Shown one piece after another: positions 1 to 7,389 of a stretch of 20,448 nt of DNA; position 1 is the first letter of the stretch; every line of letters begins with the position of its first letter. The translations under genes and the position numbers were made by a program. The notes under the pieces are model-generated. The model was not told the origin of the DNA. It worked only from the letters and a program-made list of their open reading frames with translations, and did not search any database. The stretch is taken from contig JAFZBT010000012.1 of assembly GCA_017561615.1 (NCBI GenBank), forward strand, positions 1-20,448. Direction: 5' to 3'. This DNA is from Erysipelotrichaceae bacterium. GTDB taxonomy: Bacteria > Bacillota_I > Bacilli_A > Erysipelotrichales > Erysipelotrichaceae.

Positions 1-215
1 CGGTTGTCCTTCATCCGGCAGCCCAGCAGAACATCGACTGAGGTATCAAAGAAATCGGCGATATCCACCAGCATGCTCAGTTCCGGCTGCGACAGACCGG
101 ATTCCCATTTATAAACGGCGCCGACCGTTACTCCCAGCGCTTCCGCCAGTTTCTCCTGCGTCATGCCCCGCTGCTTTCTGAATTTGCGGATGTTTTCCGA
201 CAGCATCAGTTTCAT
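1..215 (-). CDS. XRE-family helix-turn-helix regulator, N-terminal part (runs off the window)
   Basis: The first 71 residues are visible, starting at ATG 215-213 behind a strong AAGGAGGATT ribosome binding site at 221-230. They form a classic XRE/Cro-cI helix-turn-helix: residues about 6-60 include the recognition segment MTQEKLAEALGVTVGAVYKWE followed by the usual second half of the fold, ending in SVDVLLG. This is a predicted cytoplasmic DNA-binding protein. In Firmicutes this N-terminal form is common both in small autoregulators and in longer proteins with a C-terminal sensor or membrane domain, and the missing C-terminus prevents a choice. It lies downstream of the opp operon on the same strand but has its own promoter and is separated from the operon by a terminator hairpin. 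The fold is certain; the target is unknown. Confidence 0.9.
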   Translation of the reverse strand, partial: MKLMLSENIRKFRKQRGMTQEKLAEALGVTVGAVYKWESGLSQPELSMLVDIADFFDTSVDVLLGCRMKDN

Positions 216-241
216 GTCGAAATCCTCCTTTTCACGCTTCC

Positions 242-270
242 ATTATAACCTTACCAGTCAACAAAGTTAA
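242..270 (-). promoter_or_regulatory. Promoter of the XRE regulator gene
   Basis: On the minus strand, TTAACT (270-265) and TATAAT (247-242) are separated by 17 bases, and the -10 lies about 27 bases upstream of the start codon. A GTTAAC-TTT-GTTGAC direct repeat overlaps the -35 and the spacer, and could be an autoregulatory site. The promoter is read directly from the sequence; the operator role is a guess. Confidence 0.6.
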
Positions 271-337
271 CATACTAATAATACTATTTGGTCATTTTCT
301 TTTATACCATTGATATGTATTTATCCAGACCACAGTA

Positions 338-358
338 AAAGGCGGCAAGGCCGCCTTT
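338..358 (-). terminator. Rho-independent terminator after the opp operon
   Basis: A perfect 9-bp stem, AAAGGCGGC (338-346) with GCCGCCTTT (350-358), encloses a 3-base loop. On the minus strand it ends in TTTT and lies 10 bases after the stop of the DUF3899-like gene. It separates the opp operon from the XRE gene. The T-run is short, so some read-through is possible. Confidence 0.75.
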
Positions 359-367
359 GTTTCAAAG

Positions 368-775
368 TTAAACGTTCTGATTGAACAGGAACATGAACAG
401 CAGGGACATCGCGATCATTGCGCCGCCCACGATCAGGTAATGGACATATTCGACGTGCCGGCTGTTACGCTTCCTTTCCACGTATTCACTGTACTTTTCG
501 GTCTTCAGCCGGCCGCCGGGAATCAGAGCCTTGAAGGCGCTGGTAACTCCGTAGATCGGTCCGTCCAGTGCTCCGGTGCCGTACACCATCGTCAGGACGC
601 CGTATCCGCAGATCAGAATGCCCGGAATCACAAAGCCGTCCGACCATAACCGGTACAGCTCAGCCGTACTCATTCCCTCCGTCTTTTTGGAAGTAACGTA
701 AACGGCTGTGAAGATCAGGGCGAACAGGATGATGCCAGCATATCTGATCAGCTTGTCCCGGTGTTCAGGGTTCAC
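368..775 (-). CDS. DUF3899-like small membrane protein, last gene of the opp operon
   Basis: A 135-residue protein with three predicted membrane segments, at about residues 11-28, 48-67 and 113-132, and a basic stretch ([17 protein letters not shown]) before the last one. The central segment, a glycine-rich helix followed by [15 protein letters not shown], resembles the DUF3899 family, whose function is unknown; I call this from memory of the family pattern. It starts with GTG (775-773), which overlaps the TGA stop of oppF in a GTGA tetranucleotide, so translation is probably coupled to oppF. The coupling suggests an accessory role in or near the transporter, but DUF3899 genes also occur elsewhere, so this may be simple co-transcription. 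Confidence 0.7.
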   Translation of the reverse strand: MNPEHRDKLIRYAGIILFALIFTAVYVTSKKTEGMSTAELYRLWSDGFVIPGILICGYGVLTMVYGTGALDGPIYGVTSAFKALIPGGRLKTEKYSEYVERKRNSRHVEYVHYLIVGGAMIAMSLLFMFLFNQNV

Positions 776-1992
776 AGATTGAATTCCTTTCTGTATCTCT
801 CTTCCTCTTCATCATTGCACCGCACCATGTGTCCGGGGATGATCTCACGGAAGGTAGGCTGCTGCTGACTGTAGTCATGGGCTTCCAAAGGATTGTAAGT
901 GATCCTGATGCGGCCCTTTTCGATCTTGGGATCCGGCAGCGGAATGGCGCTTAACAGGCTTCTGGTGTAGGGGTGCATCGGATGAGCAAACAGTTCATCG
1001 GATGAAGCCAGTTCAACCAGGTTGCCGTAGTACATGACGCCGATGCGGTCGGAGAAATACTTGACTACCGACAGGTCGTGGGCAATGAACATGATGGTAA
1101 GTCCGAGTTCGTTGCGCAGATCGTTCAGCAGGTTGATGACCTGGGCCTGAATGGAAACGTCCAGTGCCGAGATCGGTTCGTCGGCAATGATCAGATCGGG
1201 ATTCAGGACGATGGCTCTGGCGATGCCGATACGCTGTCTCTGTCCGCCGGAGAATTCGTGCGGATATCTGGTAGCGTGTTCGTTGACCAGGCCGACCTTG
1301 TCGAGGACCTTGTAGACCTCATTTTCAATGAACTTCTTGTCCTTGACGCCTCTGATCCGCAGACCTTCGGAAATGGTCTCCTTGACGGTCATTCGGGGGT
1401 CAAGAGAGGCGATCGGGTCCTGGAAGATCATCTGGATCTTGTTGGTAAGCTTGTCCTTTCTGGCAAAGGCCACCTTTTCGTGTTTTTCCTTTTCCAGGGC
1501 AGCGCGGTCGGCCGGATCGGCAGCCGCAATTCTGGCATCATATTCCGCCGCAACTTCCTCCGCCTTCTTCTTGGCGTAGATCTTGTTGCAGTTCTTATGG
1601 TCATACTTCGCGGAAGCGATCTCCTTGCGCAGTTCAGCGATCTTTTCCTCGGCTTCCTTCTTTCTCTTCTCGATCTCAGCCGGGTCACTCAGCTGTTCCA
1701 GGTCTTTCTTGAGCGCTTCTCTCTCGTTCCTGATGGCTTCCTTATATCTTCTGACGCCGGCGGCGATGCGCTGGCCCTTGAAGTAGACTGATCCGCCGGT
1801 AATGTCGTATAGACGGATGATGCTGCGGCCGGTTGTCGTCTTGCCGCATCCGGATTCGCCGACCAGGCCGAAGACTTCGCCCTTGTAGATGTCAAAGGAG
1901 ACGTCATTGACGGCCTTCAGGCTCTCCCGGCCCATCCTGAAGAACTGTTCGAGGTGCCTTACTGACAACAGTACTTCTCTGTTATTTTCCAT
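772..1992 (-). CDS. oppF: Oligopeptide ABC transporter ATPase OppF with coiled-coil insertion
   Basis: One of the two cytoplasmic ATPases that drive peptide import through OppBC. All catalytic motifs are present: Walker A GESGCGKT (45-52), Q-loop Q191, signature FSGGQ (247-251), Walker B LIIADEP (267-273) with catalytic glutamate 272, and switch H305. The [16 protein letters not shown] segment and the C-terminal tail are typical of OppF/DppF. About 85-100 extra residues (roughly 79-182) lie between the Walker A region and the Q-loop. They are dominated by K, E, R and A and look like a helical hairpin or coiled coil; the paralogue at 10079-11056 lacks them, being 325 residues against 406. The start overlaps the end of oppD by 11 bases, with an AGAGAGG ribosome site inside oppD. 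The core assignment is secure; the role of the insertion is unknown. Confidence 0.95.
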   Translation of the reverse strand: MENNREVLLSVRHLEQFFRMGRESLKAVNDVSFDIYKGEVFGLVGESGCGKTTTGRSIIRLYDITGGSVYFKGQRIAAGVRRYKEAIRNEREALKKDLEQLSDPAEIEKRKKEAEEKIAELRKEIASAKYDHKNCNKIYAKKKAEEVAAEYDARIAAADPADRAALEKEKHEKVAFARKDKLTNKIQMIFQDPIASLDPRMTVKETISEGLRIRGVKDKKFIENEVYKVLDKVGLVNEHATRYPHEFSGGQRQRIGIARAIVLNPDLIIADEPISALDVSIQAQVINLLNDLRNELGLTIMFIAHDLSVVKYFSDRIGVMYYGNLVELASSDELFAHPMHPYTRSLLSAIPLPDPKIEKGRIRITYNPLEAHDYSQQQPTFREIIPGHMVRCNDEEEERYRKEFNL

Positions 1993-4132
1993 TTCTAGCA
2001 GCCTCTCTTTCTCTCATTCTCTTAATGCGCTCGGTAATGATCTTCGGTTTTTCGATCTTGGGAGCCTTGGGGTGAAGCAGCCAGGTCGCTGCCTTATGAG
2101 TCTCGGTGATGTCGAACATCGGCGGTTCCTGCTCAAAGTCGATCTCCAGAGCGTACTTGTTGCGCTCGGCAAAGGCATCGCCCTTGGGCGGATAGATCAT
2201 GTTAGGCGGAGTGCCCGGAATGGCCTCCAGCTTATCCTTGGTTTCCAGATCCGGCATTGAGGACAGCAGCGCCCAGGTATAGGGATGCCGCGGGTCATAG
2301 AAGACTTCCTCGGCCGTTCCCATTTCCACGATCTTGCCGGCATACATGACGGCGATGCGGTCAGCCATGTTGGCGACGACGCCGAGGTTATGGGTAATGA
2401 AGATGACAGAAAGATTTCTTTCCTTCTTGATGCGGTTGATCAGTTCCAGGATCTGACCCTGAATGGTCACGTCCAGAGCCGTGGTCGGCTCATCGCAGAT
2501 CAGAATGTCCGGGTTGGCAGCCAGGGCAATGGCAATGACGATCCTCTGGCGCATGCCGCCGGAAAGCTCAAAGGGATACTGATTGTATCTGATCGTCGGT
2601 TCGGGAATGCCGACTTCTTCCAGCAGCTTCAGAGCTCTGGCTTTGGCCGTCTTCTTGGTGACCTTGGAGACCAGGGCGCTGGCCTGTTCCTTGAAGTAGT
2701 CGATCAGGGAGACCATCTTGGCGCGGCTGTCGAACGGCTTTTCCTCCTCATAGTCGGCGATCAGGTTGCTGATCAGTGAGGAAATGTTATTCAGACCCAG
2801 CTGCTCATCAAAGATGACCGGATCAGCCGGTTTCCATTCCGGAGTCTTGCCCTTGGCGACCAGAGCGTCATATTTGGCTTTCTGCTTTGCATATCTCTTG
2901 GTTTCGCTGTCATTCTGTCTGATGCCGTCAAAATACTTGTCAACCATCTTCTTGATGCTTGAATGGAAAGTGTATTCAGTAGCGTCCTTGATGACTTCCA
3001 GATTGTCGATGGCGCCGGTTACCTCGTCGCCCAGTTTCTTGGCATAGGCTTTGGCTTCCTTCTCGTTGAGATTTCCGGATGCGAAGTACTCCCTGGCCTC
3101 TCTGAGCATTTCAAGATTGGCCTTTTTCTTCGCCTGAGCCTCATCATGGGAATGCTGGATCGCCTTGGTGCCGTCGGCAATGAACTGATCCATGAACTCG
3201 CTGTCAATGTAGTTTCTGACCATTTCGTTCATTTCCTTGAGATCCATGCCGTCCAGATTGGCTTCCGGATTCTTCATCATGTAGTAGCCGAGGCAGAAGA
3301 AATTGGGCTTTTCCTTGTTGATGGCTTCGTTAAGCAGGCCGGAAAGTTCCTTCAGATGATCAACGGTTTCCTGCGGAACGTTGCTGCGGGAAACGGCCGC
3401 CAGATCGGCGCTGAGCTGATCTTTCAGAGTATGCAGTCTTTCGTCGTCGACCACTACTCTTGGGTGAACGGTCCTGGCGATTCTCTTCAGGAAATCCTTC
3501 ATAGTGCTCTTGGCATCGACGTTCTGCTTCTTTTCAACCAGGAAAACAAAGTCATCGATGTCGACCTTAAGCTCTTCAGCTTCGTTTCTTATTGAGTTGT
3601 AGGCCTTTTCGAGCTTGGTCGAATTGACGCAGAACTCATCGAAGGTCTTGCAGGTAATCTTGTTGCGGGCGATGGCCTCGCTGTCGCCTTCCGCGACGGC
3701 GTCCAGGTTCTTGTTGAGCAGGGCAAGCTTGCTGTTGAACAGACCCTTGGCCTTGTTTCTGGCCGCTCTGTTCTTCAGCAGCATGGCTTCCGTAAGCTGC
3801 TTTCCGATCTTCATGATCGGGTTAAGCGAAGACATCGGATCCTGGAAGATCATGGCGATCATGTCGCCGCGGATCTTATGGAATTCGTCTTCCGAGATCT
3901 GTACCAGGTCCATGCCGTCGTAGATGATCTCGCCGGATTCGACGAAGCCGTTGCCGGCCAGAATGCCCATGATGGTGCGGTTGGTTACCGACTTGCCGGA
4001 ACCGGATTCGCCGACGATGGCCAGGGTCTCGCCCTTGTAGAGATCAAAGGAAATGTTTCTGACGGCCTGCAGGATTCCGCCCTGAGTACGGAAGGAGATC
4101 TTCAGGTTTCTGACTTCTAGTTTCTTTTCCAT
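1982..4132 (-). CDS. oppD: Oligopeptide ABC transporter ATPase OppD with a ~360-residue insertion
   Basis: The partner ATPase of OppF, 716 residues long where the family usually has about 330-360. The ABC core is intact: Walker A GESGSGKS (41-48), Q-loop Q97, signature LSGGM (523-527), Walker B ILICDEP (543-549) with E548, and H581. The C-terminal [31 protein letters not shown] region is the usual OppD peptide-type tail. Alignment by eye with the 356-residue paralogue at 11046-12116 places all the extra sequence between about residues 122 and 493, in the helical subdomain between Q-loop and signature. The insertion is in frame, acidic/basic and largely helical, with no other domain that I recognise. 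The start at 4132 has a good GGAGG site 11 bases upstream, 3 bases after the oppC stop. Confidence 0.93.
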   Translation of the reverse strand: MEKKLEVRNLKISFRTQGGILQAVRNISFDLYKGETLAIVGESGSGKSVTNRTIMGILAGNGFVESGEIIYDGMDLVQISEDEFHKIRGDMIAMIFQDPMSSLNPIMKIGKQLTEAMLLKNRAARNKAKGLFNSKLALLNKNLDAVAEGDSEAIARNKITCKTFDEFCVNSTKLEKAYNSIRNEAEELKVDIDDFVFLVEKKQNVDAKSTMKDFLKRIARTVHPRVVVDDERLHTLKDQLSADLAAVSRSNVPQETVDHLKELSGLLNEAINKEKPNFFCLGYYMMKNPEANLDGMDLKEMNEMVRNYIDSEFMDQFIADGTKAIQHSHDEAQAKKKANLEMLREAREYFASGNLNEKEAKAYAKKLGDEVTGAIDNLEVIKDATEYTFHSSIKKMVDKYFDGIRQNDSETKRYAKQKAKYDALVAKGKTPEWKPADPVIFDEQLGLNNISSLISNLIADYEEEKPFDSRAKMVSLIDYFKEQASALVSKVTKKTAKARALKLLEEVGIPEPTIRYNQYPFELSGGMRQRIVIAIALAANPDILICDEPTTALDVTIQGQILELINRIKKERNLSVIFITHNLGVVANMADRIAVMYAGKIVEMGTAEEVFYDPRHPYTWALLSSMPDLETKDKLEAIPGTPPNMIYPPKGDAFAERNKYALEIDFEQEPPMFDITETHKAATWLLHPKAPKIEKPKIITERIKRMREREAARNGK

Positions 4133-4134
4133 GA

Positions 4135-5685
4135 TTATTCCTCCGTTCCTCTTAATGACGGGTTAAAGGCGTCACGCAGACCGTTGCCGAACAGGTTGAA
4201 GCTGATCTCCAGCAAGGCAATGAACAGAGCCGGGAACAGCATGATGTGCGGATAGGTCGTCATGATCGACTGACCGTTGGCCAGCATGGAGCCGACCGAT
4301 GACATGGTCGGGGAGTCCAGGTTGATGATTCCCAGATAGGTAAGCGAGGTCTCCGAGAAAATGACGCCCGGAATGACCATGACCTGGGAAGTGATGATGG
4401 TTCCCAGAGCATTCGGGAAAATGTGCTTGAACATGATGTTCCAGTCGGAAGCGCCCAGTGTCCGGGCAGCCAGAACATATTCCTGATTCTTGAAGCGGTA
4501 GAACTGCATTCTTACCGTTCCGGCCATGCCGAGCCATCCGGTCAGGATGAAGGCGTAGATCAGTGCCGGTATCGTACCGACCTTGCCGGAAAGGTGCAGG
4601 TTGAACAGAACGGTGACGACCATGAACGGTACGCCGCCGAGGATTTCCACAAAGCGTTCCATGGCCAGGTCAACAACGCCTCCGTAATAGCCTTCAATGG
4701 CACCGTAGATGGCACCGATGAACAGGTTGATGGAGCTGACGATGACAGCCAGGATAAAGGAGAAGCGGGCTCCGGATGCCAGTCTTGAGAAAATGTCATA
4801 GCCGTGAGCGTCCGTTCCGAAGATGAAGGAAGGCGTAAAGCCGTAACGGTACTGGAAGTACTTGTAGGCGTTTACTCTTACGACATAGTTGTATCCGGTT
4901 TCGGGAGTGCCGGTTCTCTGAGCGTATCTGTATCGGCCTTCAACATCGCCACTGAGGTAGGGGTCATTTCCCAGTCTCATCTTGGAAACGTAATCGTCTT
5001 CCCCTTCCGTATAGTAGGAATGGATGAAGTTGCCCTTGGAATCAAGGATCGGATTGCCCTTGTTGTCGCACTGATACCAGACATTCTTGTCGCCGCCGAT
5101 GACTTCGACGTTGGCTCTGGGCAGGATGACCTGCATGTTGTTTTCGTCCTGCCAGTTCTGCAGATCCCGGTACTGCTTGTCCGTCATGGTCACTTCAAAG
5201 GCGTTGCAGCTGCCGTAACTGTCGATTCTCAGTTTGTAGAAAGTCTGCAGACCGCGGAAGATGTCATCCTTGGTGTATTTCTCAACAACATCCACGATGA
5301 CCCGGTTTCCGGTTTCCTGCTGCTGTCCCAGCAGCCGGTAATAGCGGTTTTCCGATACGGAAATGACCTGGGTACCGTCCCAGATGCCCGTGCCGTCCAG
5401 GAAGTCCAGCTTGGGCAGCATGTACTGATAGCGCATGATGGTGTTATCGGTCGCATAGGCTTCCTGATAGCTGCGGTTGCAGCAGTAGGGACCGACGATC
5501 GCATAGATGACCAGGATCAGAATGACGATGCCGGCAACGACTGAAGACTTGTTTTTCTTGAAACGGTTCCAGGCATCGCCAAAATAGCCGACCGCCTTGG
5601 TCTCAAACTTCTGGTCGTGGATATCCGTCCGGTTGGCCAGCCTGAATTTTTCATCAGGGATGTTCATGTAATCTTTTTCTTTCAT
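4135..5685 (-). CDS. oppC: Oligopeptide ABC transporter permease OppC with large extracytoplasmic domain
   Basis: The second transmembrane subunit of the peptide channel, 516 residues where about 300 is usual. A cytoplasmic N-terminus (1-46) is followed by TM1 (about 47-65) and then roughly 215 extra residues (70-285) that must lie outside the membrane. After that comes the standard permease core, beginning with FGTDAHGYDIFSRL (289-302) and including the EAA loop EYVLAARTLGASDWNIMFKH (402-421) that docks on the ATPase. An ATG 60 bases further upstream is in frame but would overlap oppB by 59 bases and lacks a ribosome site. I chose 5685, one base after the oppB TAA, although the site there (GGGGGCC) is weak and coupling to oppB is likely. 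A start at MNIP (5667) is possible. Confidence 0.92.
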   Translation of the reverse strand: MKEKDYMNIPDEKFRLANRTDIHDQKFETKAVGYFGDAWNRFKKNKSSVVAGIVILILVIYAIVGPYCCNRSYQEAYATDNTIMRYQYMLPKLDFLDGTGIWDGTQVISVSENRYYRLLGQQQETGNRVIVDVVEKYTKDDIFRGLQTFYKLRIDSYGSCNAFEVTMTDKQYRDLQNWQDENNMQVILPRANVEVIGGDKNVWYQCDNKGNPILDSKGNFIHSYYTEGEDDYVSKMRLGNDPYLSGDVEGRYRYAQRTGTPETGYNYVVRVNAYKYFQYRYGFTPSFIFGTDAHGYDIFSRLASGARFSFILAVIVSSINLFIGAIYGAIEGYYGGVVDLAMERFVEILGGVPFMVVTVLFNLHLSGKVGTIPALIYAFILTGWLGMAGTVRMQFYRFKNQEYVLAARTLGASDWNIMFKHIFPNALGTIITSQVMVIPGVIFSETSLTYLGIINLDSPTMSSVGSMLANGQSIMTTYPHIMLFPALFIALLEISFNLFGNGLRDAFNPSLRGTEE

Positions 5686-5686
5686 G

Positions 5687-6646
5687 TTACTTGGCCCCCA
5701 TTCTGATACGCGGGTCGATGATGCTGTAGGATATGTCGATGACAATGCCGGCAGCCAGACCTATCATGGTGTAGAACGCCGATTCAAGCATGAAGAAGTT
5801 ATAGTCCGGCGGAGACGCCTGGATCGAGTTTATGTACAGTTTTCCTTCACCGGGTATGGAGAAGGCGCCCTCAATGATCAGCGATCCGCCCATGATGGAA
5901 ATGAATTCACCAAGGATCATCGGGAAGATCGGCACCATGGCGTTGCGCATGGCGTGTCTGAGAGTTGCCTGTGCCTTGGTCAGGCCTTTGGTCCGGGCCA
6001 GCAGCATGAACTCGCTGGTCAGAACCTCGATCAGCTCAGCTCTGGTGAATCTGGTAAAGCCGGCAATGGTTCCGAATGACATGGAGATGATGGCCGGAAT
6101 CATTGACTTGAAGCCTACCCAGCTGAAAGCACCCATCGAAGTATCCATGGTGGCTGATGCCCACCCCAGCTTGAAGTACAGGATGTAGAGCACCAGGAAG
6201 GCATAGACAAACGAAGGCACGGAAACAACGATCATGACGCTGGTGGAAATGACGTGGTCGATCCAGGTATTCTTGCGCAAAGCGGCGAAGATTCCCAGAC
6301 CGATGCCAAGCGGGATCGATACCGTGATGGCATAGACGTTCAGAGCGACCGTATAGGGAAGCTTCTGAATGAAGACCTTCCAGACGTCCTGACCGATGTA
6401 AAGGACTTCGCTGACGCCGAAGTTACCGCGCAGGGCATACTTCCAGAAGCGGAACAGCTGCTGAATGATTGGCAGGTTATAGCCAAGCAGCTCCCTTCGC
6501 TGCATGATCAGCGCCATGTCCTTGCCAAACTGCTCAGCCGGCAATGACGGCAGCATTTTGACCAGAACAAAACAAATGGACGTAATGATGAAAAAGGTGA
6601 TCATCATCAGTCCCAGACGTTTAAGGATATATTTAAACAAATACAT
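5687..6646 (-). CDS. oppB: Oligopeptide ABC transporter permease OppB
   Basis: A 319-residue inner membrane permease of the OppB/DppB type. It has an N-terminal TM anchor (about 8-30), a short extracellular region, five further membrane helices, an EAA loop EFMLLARTKGLTKAQATLRH, and the usual C-terminal IDPRIRMGAK. It has no insertion. The reading frame is open 75 bases further upstream to an ATG at 6721. I place the start at 6646 because GGAGGTTGATTCAG precedes it at ideal spacing, the protein then begins MYLFKYILKRLG like its family, and the promoter lies at 6690-6695. It is the first gene of oppB-oppC-oppD-oppF. No binding protein gene is in this unit; the nearest is oppA at 7390-9891. Confidence 0.94.
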   Translation of the reverse strand: MYLFKYILKRLGLMMITFFIITSICFVLVKMLPSLPAEQFGKDMALIMQRRELLGYNLPIIQQLFRFWKYALRGNFGVSEVLYIGQDVWKVFIQKLPYTVALNVYAITVSIPLGIGLGIFAALRKNTWIDHVISTSVMIVVSVPSFVYAFLVLYILYFKLGWASATMDTSMGAFSWVGFKSMIPAIISMSFGTIAGFTRFTRAELIEVLTSEFMLLARTKGLTKAQATLRHAMRNAMVPIFPMILGEFISIMGGSLIIEGAFSIPGEGKLYINSIQASPPDYNFFMLESAFYTMIGLAAGIVIDISYSIIDPRIRMGAK

Positions 6647-6689
6647 CTGAATCAACCTCCATGTCAGAATTAACAAAACTGTCTTATAT

Positions 6690-6717
6690 ATTATATCATT
6701 TTCTGCTTCAAAACAAA
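6690..6717 (-). promoter_or_regulatory. Promoter of the oppBCDF operon (extended -10)
   Basis: On the minus strand, TGATATAAT is an extended -10 (TG, one base, TATAAT at 6695-6690). The -35 is poor (TTTGTT at 6717-6712, 16-base spacer), as is common with an extended -10. The leader to the OppB start is about 35 bases and holds the GGAGG site. Confidence 0.6.
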
Positions 6718-6780
6718 CCACCCCATTTTCAGCTGATGAAAAAGACGTCAGGGCAGGGCATTTTCTTTCACTGAATGGCG

Positions 6781-6811
6781 TTGCTTTTCTTTCTTTTCCC
6801 TATGATATACT
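6781..6811 (+). promoter_or_regulatory. Promoter of the DUF1835-like gene
   Basis: TGATATACT gives an extended -10 with hexamer TATACT at 6806-6811. A TTGCTT (6781-6786) could act as a -35, though at 19 bases the spacing is long. It is divergent from the opp promoter about 90 bases away. Confidence 0.5.
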
Positions 6812-6846
6812 GAAAGTGGCAGGTAATCCTAAAGGAGGAAACAGCG

Positions 6847-7254
6847 ATGGAAAAGGAAAAAGTTTATGTCGTGGCCGGCGATGAGATGGTGAAGCTTTTT
6901 GCCCGCAAGTATCCGGAAATAAGGACTGTTCCCTTCCGCGAGGACTTTTCCAAGGGTTTCCATGAAGGCTTTTCATTTACCGAAGAGCTGATCAGCCAGC
7001 GTTCGGAATTCTGGGGATCTTCAAGGGAAGAATATGCCGAAAAGCTCTCACCGGTCATGGATCTGGACATGAACGAGCAATTCGTATTATGTTTCGGAAC
7101 CGACGACTGCTGCGTTGCCAATCTGAAGTTCATGACCGGTTATCTGGAAAACCGCGGCTGCCGAAAACCGGTACATGTACTGATCGTCGATGAACTTGAC
7201 CTTACCGTACTGAACGAATATGACATCTTCTTTGCCCAGCAGCAGAACGGCTGA
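6847..7254 (+). CDS. DUF1835-like protein, 135 residues
   Basis: A soluble 135-residue protein behind a strong AAAGGAGGAA site (6831-6840). The order VYVVAGDEMV at the N-terminus, a VPFREDFSKG segment, then QRSEFWG, then a QFVLCFGTDDCCVANLKFM segment and VHVLIVDE resembles the DUF1835 domain, whose members start with a glycine-aspartate motif and contain an R..FW and a later hydrophobic strand. Function is unknown; DUF1835 is sometimes fused to a DUF3658 domain, which is absent here. It is monocistronic, points away from the opp operon and ends in a bidirectional terminator, so it interrupts the opp locus rather than belonging to it. Family assignment is from pattern memory only. Confidence 0.65.
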   Translation: MEKEKVYVVAGDEMVKLFARKYPEIRTVPFREDFSKGFHEGFSFTEELISQRSEFWGSSREEYAEKLSPVMDLDMNEQFVLCFGTDDCCVANLKFMTGYLENRGCRKPVHVLIVDELDLTVLNEYDIFFAQQQNG

Positions 7255-7308
7255 TGAATGACCATGCTGCCATCTGCCTGAGCAGACCGTAACGACCCAA
7301 GCACAAAG

Positions 7309-7330
7309 AAAACCCGGTTTCCCGGGTTTT
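7309..7330. terminator. Bidirectional terminator between the DUF1835-like gene and oppA
   Basis: A 9-bp stem, AAAACCCGG (7309-7317) with CCGGGTTTT (7322-7330), has a TTTC loop. T-rich sequence follows on both strands, and convergent genes end on each side (7254 plus, 7390 minus), so it probably serves both. Confidence 0.85.
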
Positions 7331-7389
7331 GCTTTATTCTGGTGCTGTTAAGTTATCGCAGCTCTTTCAGACCTGTAAATTCTATCGGT

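Noticed and set aside
242..262. TTGACT close to TATAAT in front of the XRE gene as a -35/-10 pair
   Set aside because: The spacing is only 8 bases; TTAACT at 17 bases fits better.
1445..1758. Frameshift or assembly error as the cause of the OppF (and OppD) insertions
   Set aside because: Both insertions stay in frame, use ordinary codons and leave all downstream catalytic motifs intact, so a real insertion is more likely.
1078..1791. Long plus-strand open frames opposite oppF, oppD, oppC and amiE
   Set aside because: They lie antisense to genes with full motif sets, have low-complexity translations and lack ribosome sites, so they are shadows of the real frames.
5686..5745. Twenty-residue N-terminal extension of OppC
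   Set aside because: It would overlap oppB by 59 bases, has no ribosome site, and is not a typical OppC start; the ATG at 5685 follows the oppB stop by one base.
6647..6721. Twenty-five-residue N-terminal extension of OppB
   Set aside because: The extension spans the predicted promoter, and GGAGG lies correctly placed before the ATG at 6646.
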